Source: an uncultured Prevotellaceae bacterium
Lineage (GTDB): Bacteria > Bacteroidota > Bacteroidia > Bacteroidales > Bacteroidaceae
Assembly (NCBI GenBank): GCA_947169245.1
Contig: CAMVPA010000023.1
Coordinates: 1 to 56,365, forward strand
DNA length: 56,365 nt
Direction of reading: 5' to 3'
The notes below the pieces were generated by a model. It was not told the origin of the DNA and ran no database searches. It was given only the letters and a program-made list of their open reading frames with translations. The number at the start of each line of letters is the position of its first letter. Position 1 is the stretch's first letter. The position numbers and the translations under genes are program-made. Below, one piece after another: positions 42,245 through 49,737 of the stretch.

Positions 42245-43561
42245 CTATCTCCTGCGTCGTGTCGTCTTGCGCTTGGTCGTCTTGCGGCGGGCCGTCGAGG
42301 TCTTGCGGCGGGCCGACGACGTGCGGCGACGGACGGTGGACTTGCGGCGTACCGTCTTCTTGCGCTTGCTGGTGAACGTCGGCACATTGTCGTTGATGCT
42401 GACCTCCGAACGCTTCGACAACAGCTCGGCGGCGTTGTAGGCATAGATGGAGTCCTGACAGTCGATGAAGCGGCTGACGTCGGCCAGCGGCAGCTTCAGC
42501 GTCGAGGGCTTTGTCGTGCCCGGCACAATGTCGCGACGGTACTGAGGGTTCAGCGAACGCAGCATGTCAAGGTCCAGCTCCAGTACACCGGCCACCTGTG
42601 CCAGGTGCAGGTCGCGGCTGACGACGATGGTGTCGGTCTTCAGCGGCAGACGGGTGCGCAACGGACAGATATTGTGCAGCGAGTAGTAAGTCATGATGTA
42701 GTTGGCGGCGATGAAGGCGGGCACGTAGCCGCGCGTCTCCTTCGGCAGGTAGGGGTAGATGTGCCAGTAGTCCTTGACGTTGGCTGTCGAGTCCTTGCGG
42801 GCAGCCTGTGCGCGGTGTATGGCCTTGTCCACATTGCCGGGGCCGCAGTTGTAGGCGGCAATCACCAGGTTCCAGTCGCCGAAGATGCGGTAGAGGTCGC
42901 GCAGGTAGCGGGCGGCGGCATAGCTGGCCTTGATGGGGTCGCGGCGCTCGTCGACCAGTGAGTTGACCTCCAGGCCGTACTGGCGGCCGGTGGTGAGCAT
43001 GAACTGCCAGAGGCCGGTGGCACCGACGCGCGAGACGGCCTTCGGGTTGAGGGCCGACTCGATGATGGGCAGGTACTTCAGCTCCAACGGCATCTCGTAG
43101 GCCTCTAGTGCCTCCTCGAAGACGGGCATGTAGAAGTTTGAGGCGCCGAGCATCAGACTGACCGAGCGGCGCAGACGGCCGCTGTAGCGGTCGATGAACT
43201 GGCGGACGACGTCGTTATAGACCATCTCCATGACGGTGGGCATGCGGCGCAGGCGCTCAATATACTCCTCGCGGCTGTATTCCGGGTTGACGTCCGACGT
43301 CTGGCAGTCGTTGTCCTGGTCCAGATAGGTCTTCGCCATATAGAGGTTCATCAGCGAGTCCAGGTCGTAGGTCATGGCCTCGGGGAAGTCGATGACCTCC
43401 TCGTTGCCCTCCTGGTCTGTCACGGTGAACTCGTCGTCCTCGTCGACAACGACCTCTTCCTCCTCCTCGTATTCTTCTTCGTCATCGTCCACGACGACTT
43501 GTGCCAGCATGTTCAGCGGGCAGGTCAGCGCCATGGCGAGTATCAGTATATATTTCTTCAT
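42245..43561 (-). CDS. Membrane-bound lytic murein transglycosylase (MltD-like) with basic tail
   Basis: A 438-residue exported lytic transglycosylase that cleaves peptidoglycan. Signal peptide about 1-20 (MKKYILILAMALTCPLNMLA). An acidic stretch (about 22-45, runs of Glu/Asp/Val) precedes the GH23 SLT domain: ELKYLPIIESALNPKAVSRV with the catalytic Glu, GATGLWQFM and AYNCGPGNV. A degenerate LysM-like region follows. The last about 40 residues are almost only Lys, Arg, Thr and Ser (RRKTTKRKTTRRRR at the end), like a histone H1 tail. The start at 43561 (MKKY) is preferred to 43567. It sits in the conserved parAB-DUF5683-mltD-relA cluster. Confidence 0.9.
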   Translation of the reverse strand: MKKYILILAMALTCPLNMLAQVVVDDDEEEYEEEEEVVVDEDDEFTVTDQEGNEEVIDFPEAMTYDLDSLMNLYMAKTYLDQDNDCQTSDVNPEYSREEYIERLRRMPTVMEMVYNDVVRQFIDRYSGRLRRSVSLMLGASNFYMPVFEEALEAYEMPLELKYLPIIESALNPKAVSRVGATGLWQFMLTTGRQYGLEVNSLVDERRDPIKASYAAARYLRDLYRIFGDWNLVIAAYNCGPGNVDKAIHRAQAARKDSTANVKDYWHIYPYLPKETRGYVPAFIAANYIMTYYSLHNICPLRTRLPLKTDTIVVSRDLHLAQVAGVLELDLDMLRSLNPQYRRDIVPGTTKPSTLKLPLADVSRFIDCQDSIYAYNAAELLSKRSEVSINDNVPTFTSKRKKTVRRKSTVRRRTSSARRKTSTARRKTTKRKTTRRRR

Positions 43562-43582
43562 GTTCATTTCTCTTTCTTTTTA

Positions 43583-43648
43583 ATCCTATGTCCTCATAGG
43601 GCTTTCCTTGTCTTCCTAGGTTCTCCTATGTCCTCATAGGTCTTTCCT
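43583..43648. repeat. cctatgtcctcatagg repeat between genes
   Basis: Two copies of cctatgtcctcatagg (about 43587-43602 and 43626-43641), joined by a related ctttccttgtcttcctagg, fill the gap between the DUF5683 and lytic transglycosylase genes. Each copy is a small imperfect palindrome (cctatg...catagg). Related units occur inside alaS and the DUF3575 gene. Confidence 0.7.
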
Positions 43649-44414
43649 AAAAGTTCAGCTGGCAGCTCAGTCCTACGGACGAGGCCTGCAGCGGGTTGTC
43701 GTGCGGCGAGCGCGGCGTGCTGATGACACCGGGCGACACCTTCAGACTCAGGTCCTTGGAGATGTCAAACTCCGAGAGCTCGGCGTCGACGTAGGCGTCG
43801 ATGACCGACAGACCATAGATGCCGACCATGACGAAGAAGCTCATGTCGCGGTAGCGGCGGTAGCGGTCTTTACGTTTCTTGAAGACGGTCTTGTAGCGCT
43901 CTTCGTTGTCCTTTGTGATCTGGCGCCCCAGATGCAGGAACTTGTTGTAGCTGGCAGTGCCCGGGTCGTCGTCCATAATATCAAGGTACGCCTGCGCGTA
44001 ATCCTTATACATCATGTTGTTCCACGTCAGGGCGTAGATGCAGCCCATGAATCCGCCATAGACTATCGGCAGCTTCCAGTATTTGCGGTTGTATATCTGT
44101 CCGCCGCCGGGCAGCACCAGGGCCAGCCAGAGTGCGCGCTGTGGGCTGGGACGCCATGTAGACCAGTCGCGGTGCTTCAGCGCACGGCGTATGAGCGTGT
44201 CGGCATTCATGGCGGGCTTCTGCAGCTTCAGGGAGTCTTCCCGTCGCACGATGCTGTCAATCTCGTGCAGCTTCTGGATGAGCACCGAGTCGGGGGTGAT
44301 GGCAAACGTCGTGTCCGTCTCCTCCGTCTGTGCTGTGGCACATGCCAGCCCCGTCACGAACAGAACACTCGCAACGAGCCACCGACGACCTGTTATCCAC
44401 CATCCATTCACCAT
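43647..44414 (-). CDS. DUF5683 membrane protein
   Basis: A 255-residue protein of the DUF5683 family, found between parB and the lytic transglycosylase gene throughout Bacteroidales. It has an N-terminal signal peptide (ending GLACATAQ), a helical linker (IDSIVRREDSLKLQKP), and the conserved ALVLPGGGQIYNRKYWKLPI motif followed by a hydrophobic segment GGFMGCIYALTW, with a second one (FFVMVGIYGLSVIDAYVDA). Function is unknown; an envelope role coupled to growth or segregation is likely from context. I prefer ATG 44414 over 44438, since the extra codons run into a repeat. Confidence 0.85.
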   Translation of the reverse strand: MVNGWWITGRRWLVASVLFVTGLACATAQTEETDTTFAITPDSVLIQKLHEIDSIVRREDSLKLQKPAMNADTLIRRALKHRDWSTWRPSPQRALWLALVLPGGGQIYNRKYWKLPIVYGGFMGCIYALTWNNMMYKDYAQAYLDIMDDDPGTASYNKFLHLGRQITKDNEERYKTVFKKRKDRYRRYRDMSFFVMVGIYGLSVIDAYVDAELSEFDISKDLSLKVSPGVISTPRSPHDNPLQASSVGLSCQLNF

Positions 44415-44436
44415 ACTACAGCGATAGCAATTTCTC

Positions 44437-44467
44437 ACCTCTCACCTCTTACCTCTTACCTCTCACC
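44437..44467. repeat. cacctctcacctcttac tandem repeat
   Basis: About five units of ctcacctct/ttacctctc overlap the 3' end of parB and the gap to DUF5683. It belongs to the ttcactctt-like repeats seen inside DUF853 and between other genes. Confidence 0.7.
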
Positions 44468-45386
44468 TCTTCAGTCCGTCCAGCGTCTGCATGATGTGCT
44501 CCAACTCCTCTTCGTTGGCGAAGGCGATGCTGATCTTGCCCTTGCCGGTGGGCGAGCAGGTCATCTGTACCTTGGTCTGGAACAGGTCGGCCAGGCGCTG
44601 GCGCAGCACGTTGAACTCCTCGGGCAGCACGGCTCTTGAGGCGATCTTCTTAGCGCCTACCTGCACGTCCTCGCCGTTCTTCAGCTGCTGTACCAGCTCC
44701 TCCACCTTGCGGACGGAGTAGCCCTGCTTCTGCACTTCCTTGAACAGCTTGATCTGCTGGCTGGGACTCTCGAGCGACAGCAGGGCACGGGCGTGACCCA
44801 TGTCTATCTCCTTGTCCTTCAGCGCCATCTGCACCTGTGCGGGCAGTTTCAGCAGACGCATGTAGTTGGTGACGGCGGCGCGGCTCTTGCCGACGCGTTC
44901 CGAGATGCGGGCCTGTGTCATGCCGGTGGTCTCGGCCAGATGCTGGTAGGCCAGGGCTATCTCGATGGCATTCAGGTCCTCGCGCTGGATGTTCTCCACC
45001 AGCGCCATCTCCATGACGTTCTCGTCCTCGACGGTGCGTATGTAGGCGGGTATGGCCTGCAGACCGGCCAGCTGTGAGGCGCGCCAGCGGCGCTCGCCGG
45101 CGATGATCTGGTAGCGGTTGTCGGCCACCTGACGCAGCGTGATGGGGGCGATGATGCCCAGGGTCTTGATGCTGCCGGCCAGCTCCTGCAGCGCTTCCGG
45201 GTCGAAGTCGCGACGTGGCTGGTCGGGGTTGGGCTCTATCTGACTGATAGGTATCTCGTTGAGGTTCGACGACCCTTCGGTCTTTACGTCGCTCGTATCG
45301 ATGAGGGCGTCGAGGCCCCGGCCTGTTCCTATGTCGTCGAGGCCGCGGCCCAAAGCATGATTGGCAAATTTCTTCTTGACTGCCAT
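44463..45386 (-). CDS. parB: Chromosome partitioning protein ParB
   Basis: A 307-residue ParB/Spo0J that binds parS sites and, as a CTP-dependent clamp, organises the origin region. The nuclease-like CTP-binding domain shows IEPNPDQPRRDFDPEAL and GERRWRASQLAGL (about residues 53-120). ENIQREDLNAIEIALAYQ and the helix-turn-helix GMTQARISERVGKSRAAVTN (about 155-175) follow. The C-terminal dimerisation domain is complete. The gene follows parA after a 90-nt repeat-filled gap. A GC-rich N-terminal GRGLDDIGTGRGLDAL stretch is normal for the ParA-stimulating peptide. Confidence 0.95.
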   Translation of the reverse strand: MAVKKKFANHALGRGLDDIGTGRGLDALIDTSDVKTEGSSNLNEIPISQIEPNPDQPRRDFDPEALQELAGSIKTLGIIAPITLRQVADNRYQIIAGERRWRASQLAGLQAIPAYIRTVEDENVMEMALVENIQREDLNAIEIALAYQHLAETTGMTQARISERVGKSRAAVTNYMRLLKLPAQVQMALKDKEIDMGHARALLSLESPSQQIKLFKEVQKQGYSVRKVEELVQQLKNGEDVQVGAKKIASRAVLPEEFNVLRQRLADLFQTKVQMTCSPTGKGKISIAFANEEELEHIMQTLDGLKR

Positions 45387-45476
45387 GTCTTAATTCTAAA
45401 CTCTTAATTCTTAACTCCTTTACTCCTTCCTCTTTCTCTCCCCTCCCTACATGGGGAGGGGCCGGGGGAGAGGCTT
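45387..45476. repeat. Repeat cluster between parA and parB
   Basis: A taattctaaactcttaattc tandem run (about 45390-45425) is followed by a GC-rich palindrome ctcccctccctacatgggga with gggccgggggagagg (about 45438-45474). It is the intergenic version of the elements found in frame inside DUF853, alaS and lpxB. Confidence 0.85.
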
Positions 45477-46238
45477 TTAATTCTTCGAAATGATCTCCTT
45501 CGCCAGCGCCAGGTGGTTCTTCGAACCCGTGGAGTCGGCATCGTAGAGGATGACGGGCAGACCGTGCGAGGGACTCTCAGACAGCTTCACGTTACGCTGG
45601 ATGACGGTCTTGAACACCAGCTCCTGGAAGTGACGCTTCACCTCGTCGTAAATCTGGTTGGCCAGACGCAGACGCGAGTCGTACATCGTCAGCAGGAAAC
45701 CCTCAATCTCAAGCTTCGGGTTCAGCTTCGTCTTGATGATCTTGATGGTGTTCAGCAGCTTCGAGATGCCTTCCAGGGCGAAGTATTCGCACTGCACGGG
45801 TATGATGACCGAGTCGGCCGCTGTCAGGGCGTTCACCGTGATGAGGCCCAGCGACGGCGAGCAGTCGATCAGTATGAAGTCGTATTCTTTGCGGATGGGC
45901 TCCAGCAGCTGCTTGATGACCTTCTCGCGGTTCTCCAGGTTCAGCATCTCTATTTCTGCACCCACCAGGTCGATGTGACTCGGAATGATGTCGAGACCCT
46001 CGATGTCGGTGGTGTAGATGGCGTCGCGCACGTCGGCCTTGTCGATGATACATTCGTAGATGGAGCAGTCGACCTCCTGGATATTGACGCCCAGGCCGCT
46101 CGACGCGTTGGCCTGCGGGTCGGCATCAATGACGAGCACGGTCTTCTCCAGCGTGGCTAAGGAGGCGGCCAGGTTGATGGTCGTCGTCGTCTTGCCGACG
46201 CCGCCCTTTTGGTTTGCTAATGCAATAATCTTTCCCAT
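45477..46238 (-). CDS. parA: Chromosome partitioning ATPase ParA
   Basis: A 253-residue ParA/Soj ATPase that moves ParB-bound origins using the nucleoid as matrix. The deviant Walker A KGGVGKTTTTINLA is at residues 10-23, switch I VLVIDADPQANASSGLG at 34-50, and Walker B FILIDCSPSLG near 116-126. The start ATG 46238 follows a TAACTTTG box (46282-46289). First gene of the parA-parB-DUF5683-mltD-relA cluster. In related genomes surE-lpxB lies immediately upstream in the opposite direction; here 5.7 kb separates them. Confidence 0.96.
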   Translation of the reverse strand: MGKIIALANQKGGVGKTTTTINLAASLATLEKTVLVIDADPQANASSGLGVNIQEVDCSIYECIIDKADVRDAIYTTDIEGLDIIPSHIDLVGAEIEMLNLENREKVIKQLLEPIRKEYDFILIDCSPSLGLITVNALTAADSVIIPVQCEYFALEGISKLLNTIKIIKTKLNPKLEIEGFLLTMYDSRLRLANQIYDEVKRHFQELVFKTVIQRNVKLSESPSHGLPVILYDADSTGSKNHLALAKEIISKN

Positions 46239-46281
46239 ATTTCTGTTGTTCTTTTCTTCTGCTTGAAAGCGAAATAGGCTG

Positions 46282-46323
46282 CAAAGTTACGCATTTTCCG
46301 TGAAACAGCGGCCGTTTCACACG
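46282..46323 (-). promoter_or_regulatory. parA promoter with parS-like half sites
   Basis: CAAAGTTA at 46282-46289 is the -7 box TAACTTTG on the minus strand. Just upstream, GTGAAAC (46301-46307 region) and GTTTCAC (46313-46319 region) form an inverted pair; the first with its flank matches 12 of 16 positions of the canonical parS palindrome tgtttcacgtgaaaca. They may be ParB operator half sites. The promoter is likely, the parS reading is tentative. Confidence 0.4.
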
Positions 46324-46347
46324 TTTTTTTGCACTTTTGCCGCGATA

Positions 46348-46381
46348 TTTGCCTTTATTTGCAAAGAATAGATTACCTTTG
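46348..46381 (+). promoter_or_regulatory. Probable promoter for the 908-residue protein gene
   Basis: TACCTTTG at 46374-46381 with TTTG at 46348-46351, 22 nt apart (slightly long), upstream of ATG 46420. Confidence 0.5.
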
Positions 46382-46419
46382 CATCCGTAGGTAACGTTAG
46401 TAACAATAACCATACTGAT

Positions 46420-49146
46420 ATGACAATCAAGAAGACTTTGGTGATGGTGTCGGCCATGTTGTGGACGTCGACGGTGCTGTGGGCACAGAGTGAGAACGAC
46501 ATTGCAAGTCCGACGGAGGGTGTGCTGACACAGACGTTTGTGGCAGAGCCCGAGATGAAGGCAGACTTGCTGCAGATGCTGGCGGACTTCTCCAGATACA
46601 TGAAGGACGACTTCCAGGACTGTGTGGCGCCCAACAGCGCCGGCGAGGTGTGCGGCTGCTTCAAGGGCGAGGCCACGATGAAGAGCAACGAGCAGGGCGT
46701 CAGGCCCAACGCCGACCTCTCGATGGTCTGCGCCTTCCTCGTGAAGTACGGCAAGCCGGCGGGCGTGACGCTGCCCGGCGGCGTGACGTGGGACGACCTG
46801 GAGACGCTGGCCATGAAGTCGCTGGTCTTTGCCTACAGCACCCACAAGGCCAATAAGCTGAAGGTCTGCAACGGCGGCGACTACTGGGGCTCGACCAGCA
46901 CCAGCGACCGCGTGTGGGAGTCGAGTCTCTGGGCCATGTCGGTGGCCTACAGCGCCTTCTTCCAGTGGGAGAGGCTGACGGAGACGCAGCGCGGATACAT
47001 CTATAACCTGCTGAAGGCGGAGTGCAACTACGAGCTCTATCGTACCATCCCCACGGGCTACGCCGGTGACACGAAGGCCGAGGAGAACGGCTGGGAGGTG
47101 GATGTGCTGGCGGCGGCGCTGGGCCTCTTCCCCGACGACGAGCTGGCTCCGAAGTGGTTCGAGCGGATGCGCGAGTTCGCCATCAACAGCTATTCCCATC
47201 AGGACGACGCCAAGGATGACACCGTCGTCGATCCCGACTATGACAACAAGACCGTGGCACAGCTCTACAAAGGCGCGAACCTCTACAGCGACTATACGCT
47301 GCAGAACCACAATATGTTCCACACGTCCTACCAGAACGTGGTGATGCAGGAACTGGGCGAGGCTGCCTTGGCGCTGAAGATGTTCCAGCTCGGCGTGAAA
47401 GGCGTAGAGAAGTGGAAGAGCAACGCCCTGATGCACAACAACCAAGCGGTGATGGACGAGGTGATGAACTGGCTGGCCACGGCCGACGGCGAGCTGGCCA
47501 TGCCCAACGGCAACGACTGGAGCCTGTTTCTCTTCGACCAGATTACCAGCTACTCCACGCAGGCCTGCTTCCAGCGCGATGCCAACGCCCTGCTGCTTGA
47601 GAACCTGGCCTATAAGAACATCAAGGCGCGTCAGACCACGACCAGCGACGGCTCCTGGCTGCTACGTGCCGACGTGGGAGCCCGCCGCATGGGTGTCGAA
47701 GCCCACCGCGTCATGATGACGTGGCTCATGCACGAGGTGCTGCCAACGGCCGACCTCAAGCCTGTGACGTGGGACGAGTTTCGCCAGCAGTACAGTAAGA
47801 CCCGATACTTCAAAACGCAGAACATCGTGCGCAGCATGACGAAGGATCGTTTCACCTGCTTCTCGTGGAACGACGGCATCAAGGACTATAGCGGTGTGAT
47901 TGTGCCCAACAACATCCAGACGGCAAAGATCATGGTGCCCTTCCGTACCCACAACACCGGCAACATCCTGGGAACATACAGCCGGGCCGACAATACCGCC
48001 GTCATCAAGGGACGCTACACCTTTTTTGATAACGCATACGCGATGAACGGCAAGCTGATGGCCAATGGCGGACGCATACCGCAGGCCTTCGCCCTCTATT
48101 CCACCAGCGGCAACGCCTTCATCCTGATCGACGCTCTCAAGGCCAGCAGCGCCACGACGGTGAGTGCCGAGCAGGGCGGCATGATGGGCATCTCCGTCGA
48201 CGAGTTCACCAAGTTAAAGCGAACCATCTACTACGAAGGTGGCGTGAAGCAGGTCGACGGTTCGAGCTACGTCACCTGGAAAAGTCCCTGGGCGAACATC
48301 GACAACGCCGTGGGCTTCGTCTGCAAGAAGGACGACAACCAGATGGGCTTCGGCGACCGCTCGAACAACAACTCCATCATGACGGCGAAGATCTATCCGT
48401 CGTTCAACAATGCGACGAGCAGCGTAGGCACGAAGATGAACCACATCCGCAACTTCGTCTACTACTGCAACGTGACGGCCGAGGAAACCAAGGCCCTCTG
48501 CGAGCAGGTGCAGGACCTGACGAAGCTGCCGTCGTGGCCTGAGGGCTGGCACGGTGTCGTGGCTCCCGACCCCGACGGCACTCAATACTTGCTGCTGTCG
48601 AACCTCTTCGCCACCGAGAAGACACCCTGGGAGAACCTCAGCATCACCTGCCCCCTGGGCGCTCCCGTCTTCACACAGCCCTGCAAACTGAAAGATGGTA
48701 TGGCTACGGCAACATTCACCTGTGCCCAGAACATGCACATTGCCAACGAACTGAAGGTCTTTGTGACGGGTGCCGTCAATCTCACTGCCGTGCAGGCAGA
48801 GAACGACTCGCGGGCCGTCTATCTGAAGAATAACCTTGTCATAGAACAGGATGTTACCATCACCATCATTAATGACTTAGGCGAGCAAGTGACGAGCAAG
48901 GTGATGATTCCTGAATTTAAGAGCGTCTTCGTTTCGCTCTCAGACAACAAGATAACCGTTACGAAAGCGGATTTCCCGCAAGGTGACACCGAGGGTGAAG
49001 GGACCGGTGTCACCAGCGAATCCCTGAATAACCCTTCGTCCAGCACCACTGCCGTCTATGACCTGACGGGCCGTCGTGTCGCCGCTTCCGCGCCTGTACA
49101 ACAAGGCATCTACATCGTCGACGGACACAAGAAATATCGTAAATAG
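46420..49146 (+). CDS. Large secreted protein, possibly a polysaccharide-lyase-like enzyme
   Basis: A 908-residue exported protein; signal peptide about 1-22 (ending STVLWAQ). Residues about 40-430 look like an (alpha/alpha) toroid with many aromatic helices (GGDYWGSTSTSDRVWESSLW, NHNMFHTSYQNVVMQELGE), and about 440-800 like the beta-sandwich of polysaccharide lyases (SRADNTAVIKGRYTFFDNAY, RTIYYEGGVKQVDG, WKSPWANIDNAVGF). The C-terminus carries AVYDLTGRRVAASAPVQQGI then YIVDGHKKYRK, the same tail as two other secreted proteins here. I cannot name the catalytic residues or substrate; the lyase reading rests on overall fold impression. It stands between parA and surE, where related genomes usually have nothing. 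Confidence 0.5.
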   Translation: MTIKKTLVMVSAMLWTSTVLWAQSENDIASPTEGVLTQTFVAEPEMKADLLQMLADFSRYMKDDFQDCVAPNSAGEVCGCFKGEATMKSNEQGVRPNADLSMVCAFLVKYGKPAGVTLPGGVTWDDLETLAMKSLVFAYSTHKANKLKVCNGGDYWGSTSTSDRVWESSLWAMSVAYSAFFQWERLTETQRGYIYNLLKAECNYELYRTIPTGYAGDTKAEENGWEVDVLAAALGLFPDDELAPKWFERMREFAINSYSHQDDAKDDTVVDPDYDNKTVAQLYKGANLYSDYTLQNHNMFHTSYQNVVMQELGEAALALKMFQLGVKGVEKWKSNALMHNNQAVMDEVMNWLATADGELAMPNGNDWSLFLFDQITSYSTQACFQRDANALLLENLAYKNIKARQTTTSDGSWLLRADVGARRMGVEAHRVMMTWLMHEVLPTADLKPVTWDEFRQQYSKTRYFKTQNIVRSMTKDRFTCFSWNDGIKDYSGVIVPNNIQTAKIMVPFRTHNTGNILGTYSRADNTAVIKGRYTFFDNAYAMNGKLMANGGRIPQAFALYSTSGNAFILIDALKASSATTVSAEQGGMMGISVDEFTKLKRTIYYEGGVKQVDGSSYVTWKSPWANIDNAVGFVCKKDDNQMGFGDRSNNNSIMTAKIYPSFNNATSSVGTKMNHIRNFVYYCNVTAEETKALCEQVQDLTKLPSWPEGWHGVVAPDPDGTQYLLLSNLFATEKTPWENLSITCPLGAPVFTQPCKLKDGMATATFTCAQNMHIANELKVFVTGAVNLTAVQAENDSRAVYLKNNLVIEQDVTITIINDLGEQVTSKVMIPEFKSVFVSLSDNKITVTKADFPQGDTEGEGTGVTSESLNNPSSSTTAVYDLTGRRVAASAPVQQGIYIVDGHKKYRK

Positions 49147-49203
49147 CGGCTACCGCCCTGGTCCCGCTGACGGTCAGGAAACCACGGGTGACCCAGTCTC
49201 TCT

Positions 49204-49694
49204 CGCGCGCACGCGCACCTAAGAAAAACGTGACAAAGGGTGTGAGGGTGTGGTATACCCGATGTGCAGGGCGTTTCACCGCAACACCCCAGGGTGTGAA
49301 GGGCGTGGTAAGGGTGTGGTCGACGCTTTATGGCAAATGAGGAATGAGGAATGGCAAATGAGGAATGATGAATGAGAAATGAGATATTAAAATGAAGAAA
49401 TGAAGGAATGACTTCCGGCGCGACTTACAATTCTATGAGCACGACTTACAATTCTACGAACGCGAGTTTCAGTTCTGTAAGCCCGAGTTTCAATCAAATT
49501 TACTAGTAAATCTGCCGCTAAAACGCCGCCCTCCAAATCATTTCTCATTTCTCATTACACATTCCTCATTTAAGAAAGGCCACACCCTTACCACACCCTT
49601 CACACCCTAGGGTGTGGTGCGCAAACCCTTTGTGGCAGGGGCCTACCACACCCTCACACCCTTTGTTACGTTTTCTTAGGTGCGCGCGTGCGCG
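49204..49694. repeat. Nested inverted-repeat element of about 490 bp
   Basis: Three pairs of arms are arranged in mirror order: outer 49204-49255 with 49644-49694 (about 48 of 52 positions match), middle 49284-49321 with 49578-49617, and inner 49335-49383 with 49539-49571. The middle arms each hold a small palindrome acaccc(c/t)agggtgt. The loop (49384-49538) contains four 21-bp units (49418-49438, 49439-49459, 49460-49480, 49481-49501). Folded, the element would be one very long hairpin. Two ORFs on its minus strand consist of arm sequence and are not taken as genes. Confidence 0.88.
49418..49501. repeat. Four 21-bp units in the loop of the inverted-repeat element
   Basis: Units gcgcgacttacaattctatg plus a, gcacgacttacaattctacg plus a, acgcgagtttcagttctgta plus a, and gcccgagtttcaatcaaatt plus t are aligned head to tail. 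The first two are nearly identical, the last two have drifted. Confidence 0.75.
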
Positions 49695-49737
49695 ATGAAC
49701 GATGACGGCTGTCAGACAAAAGATGTTTGCATTCTTA

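Noticed and set aside
46126..47445. Minus-strand ORF (439 aa) opposite the 5' half of the secreted lyase-like gene
   Set aside because: It runs across parA's promoter and into parA in another frame, and its sequence is a shadow of the plus-strand gene.
49010..49279. Minus-strand ORF over the left arm of the inverted-repeat element
   Set aside because: It consists of repeat-arm sequence plus antisense of the upstream gene; similar ORFs appear in both arms simply because the arms lack stops.
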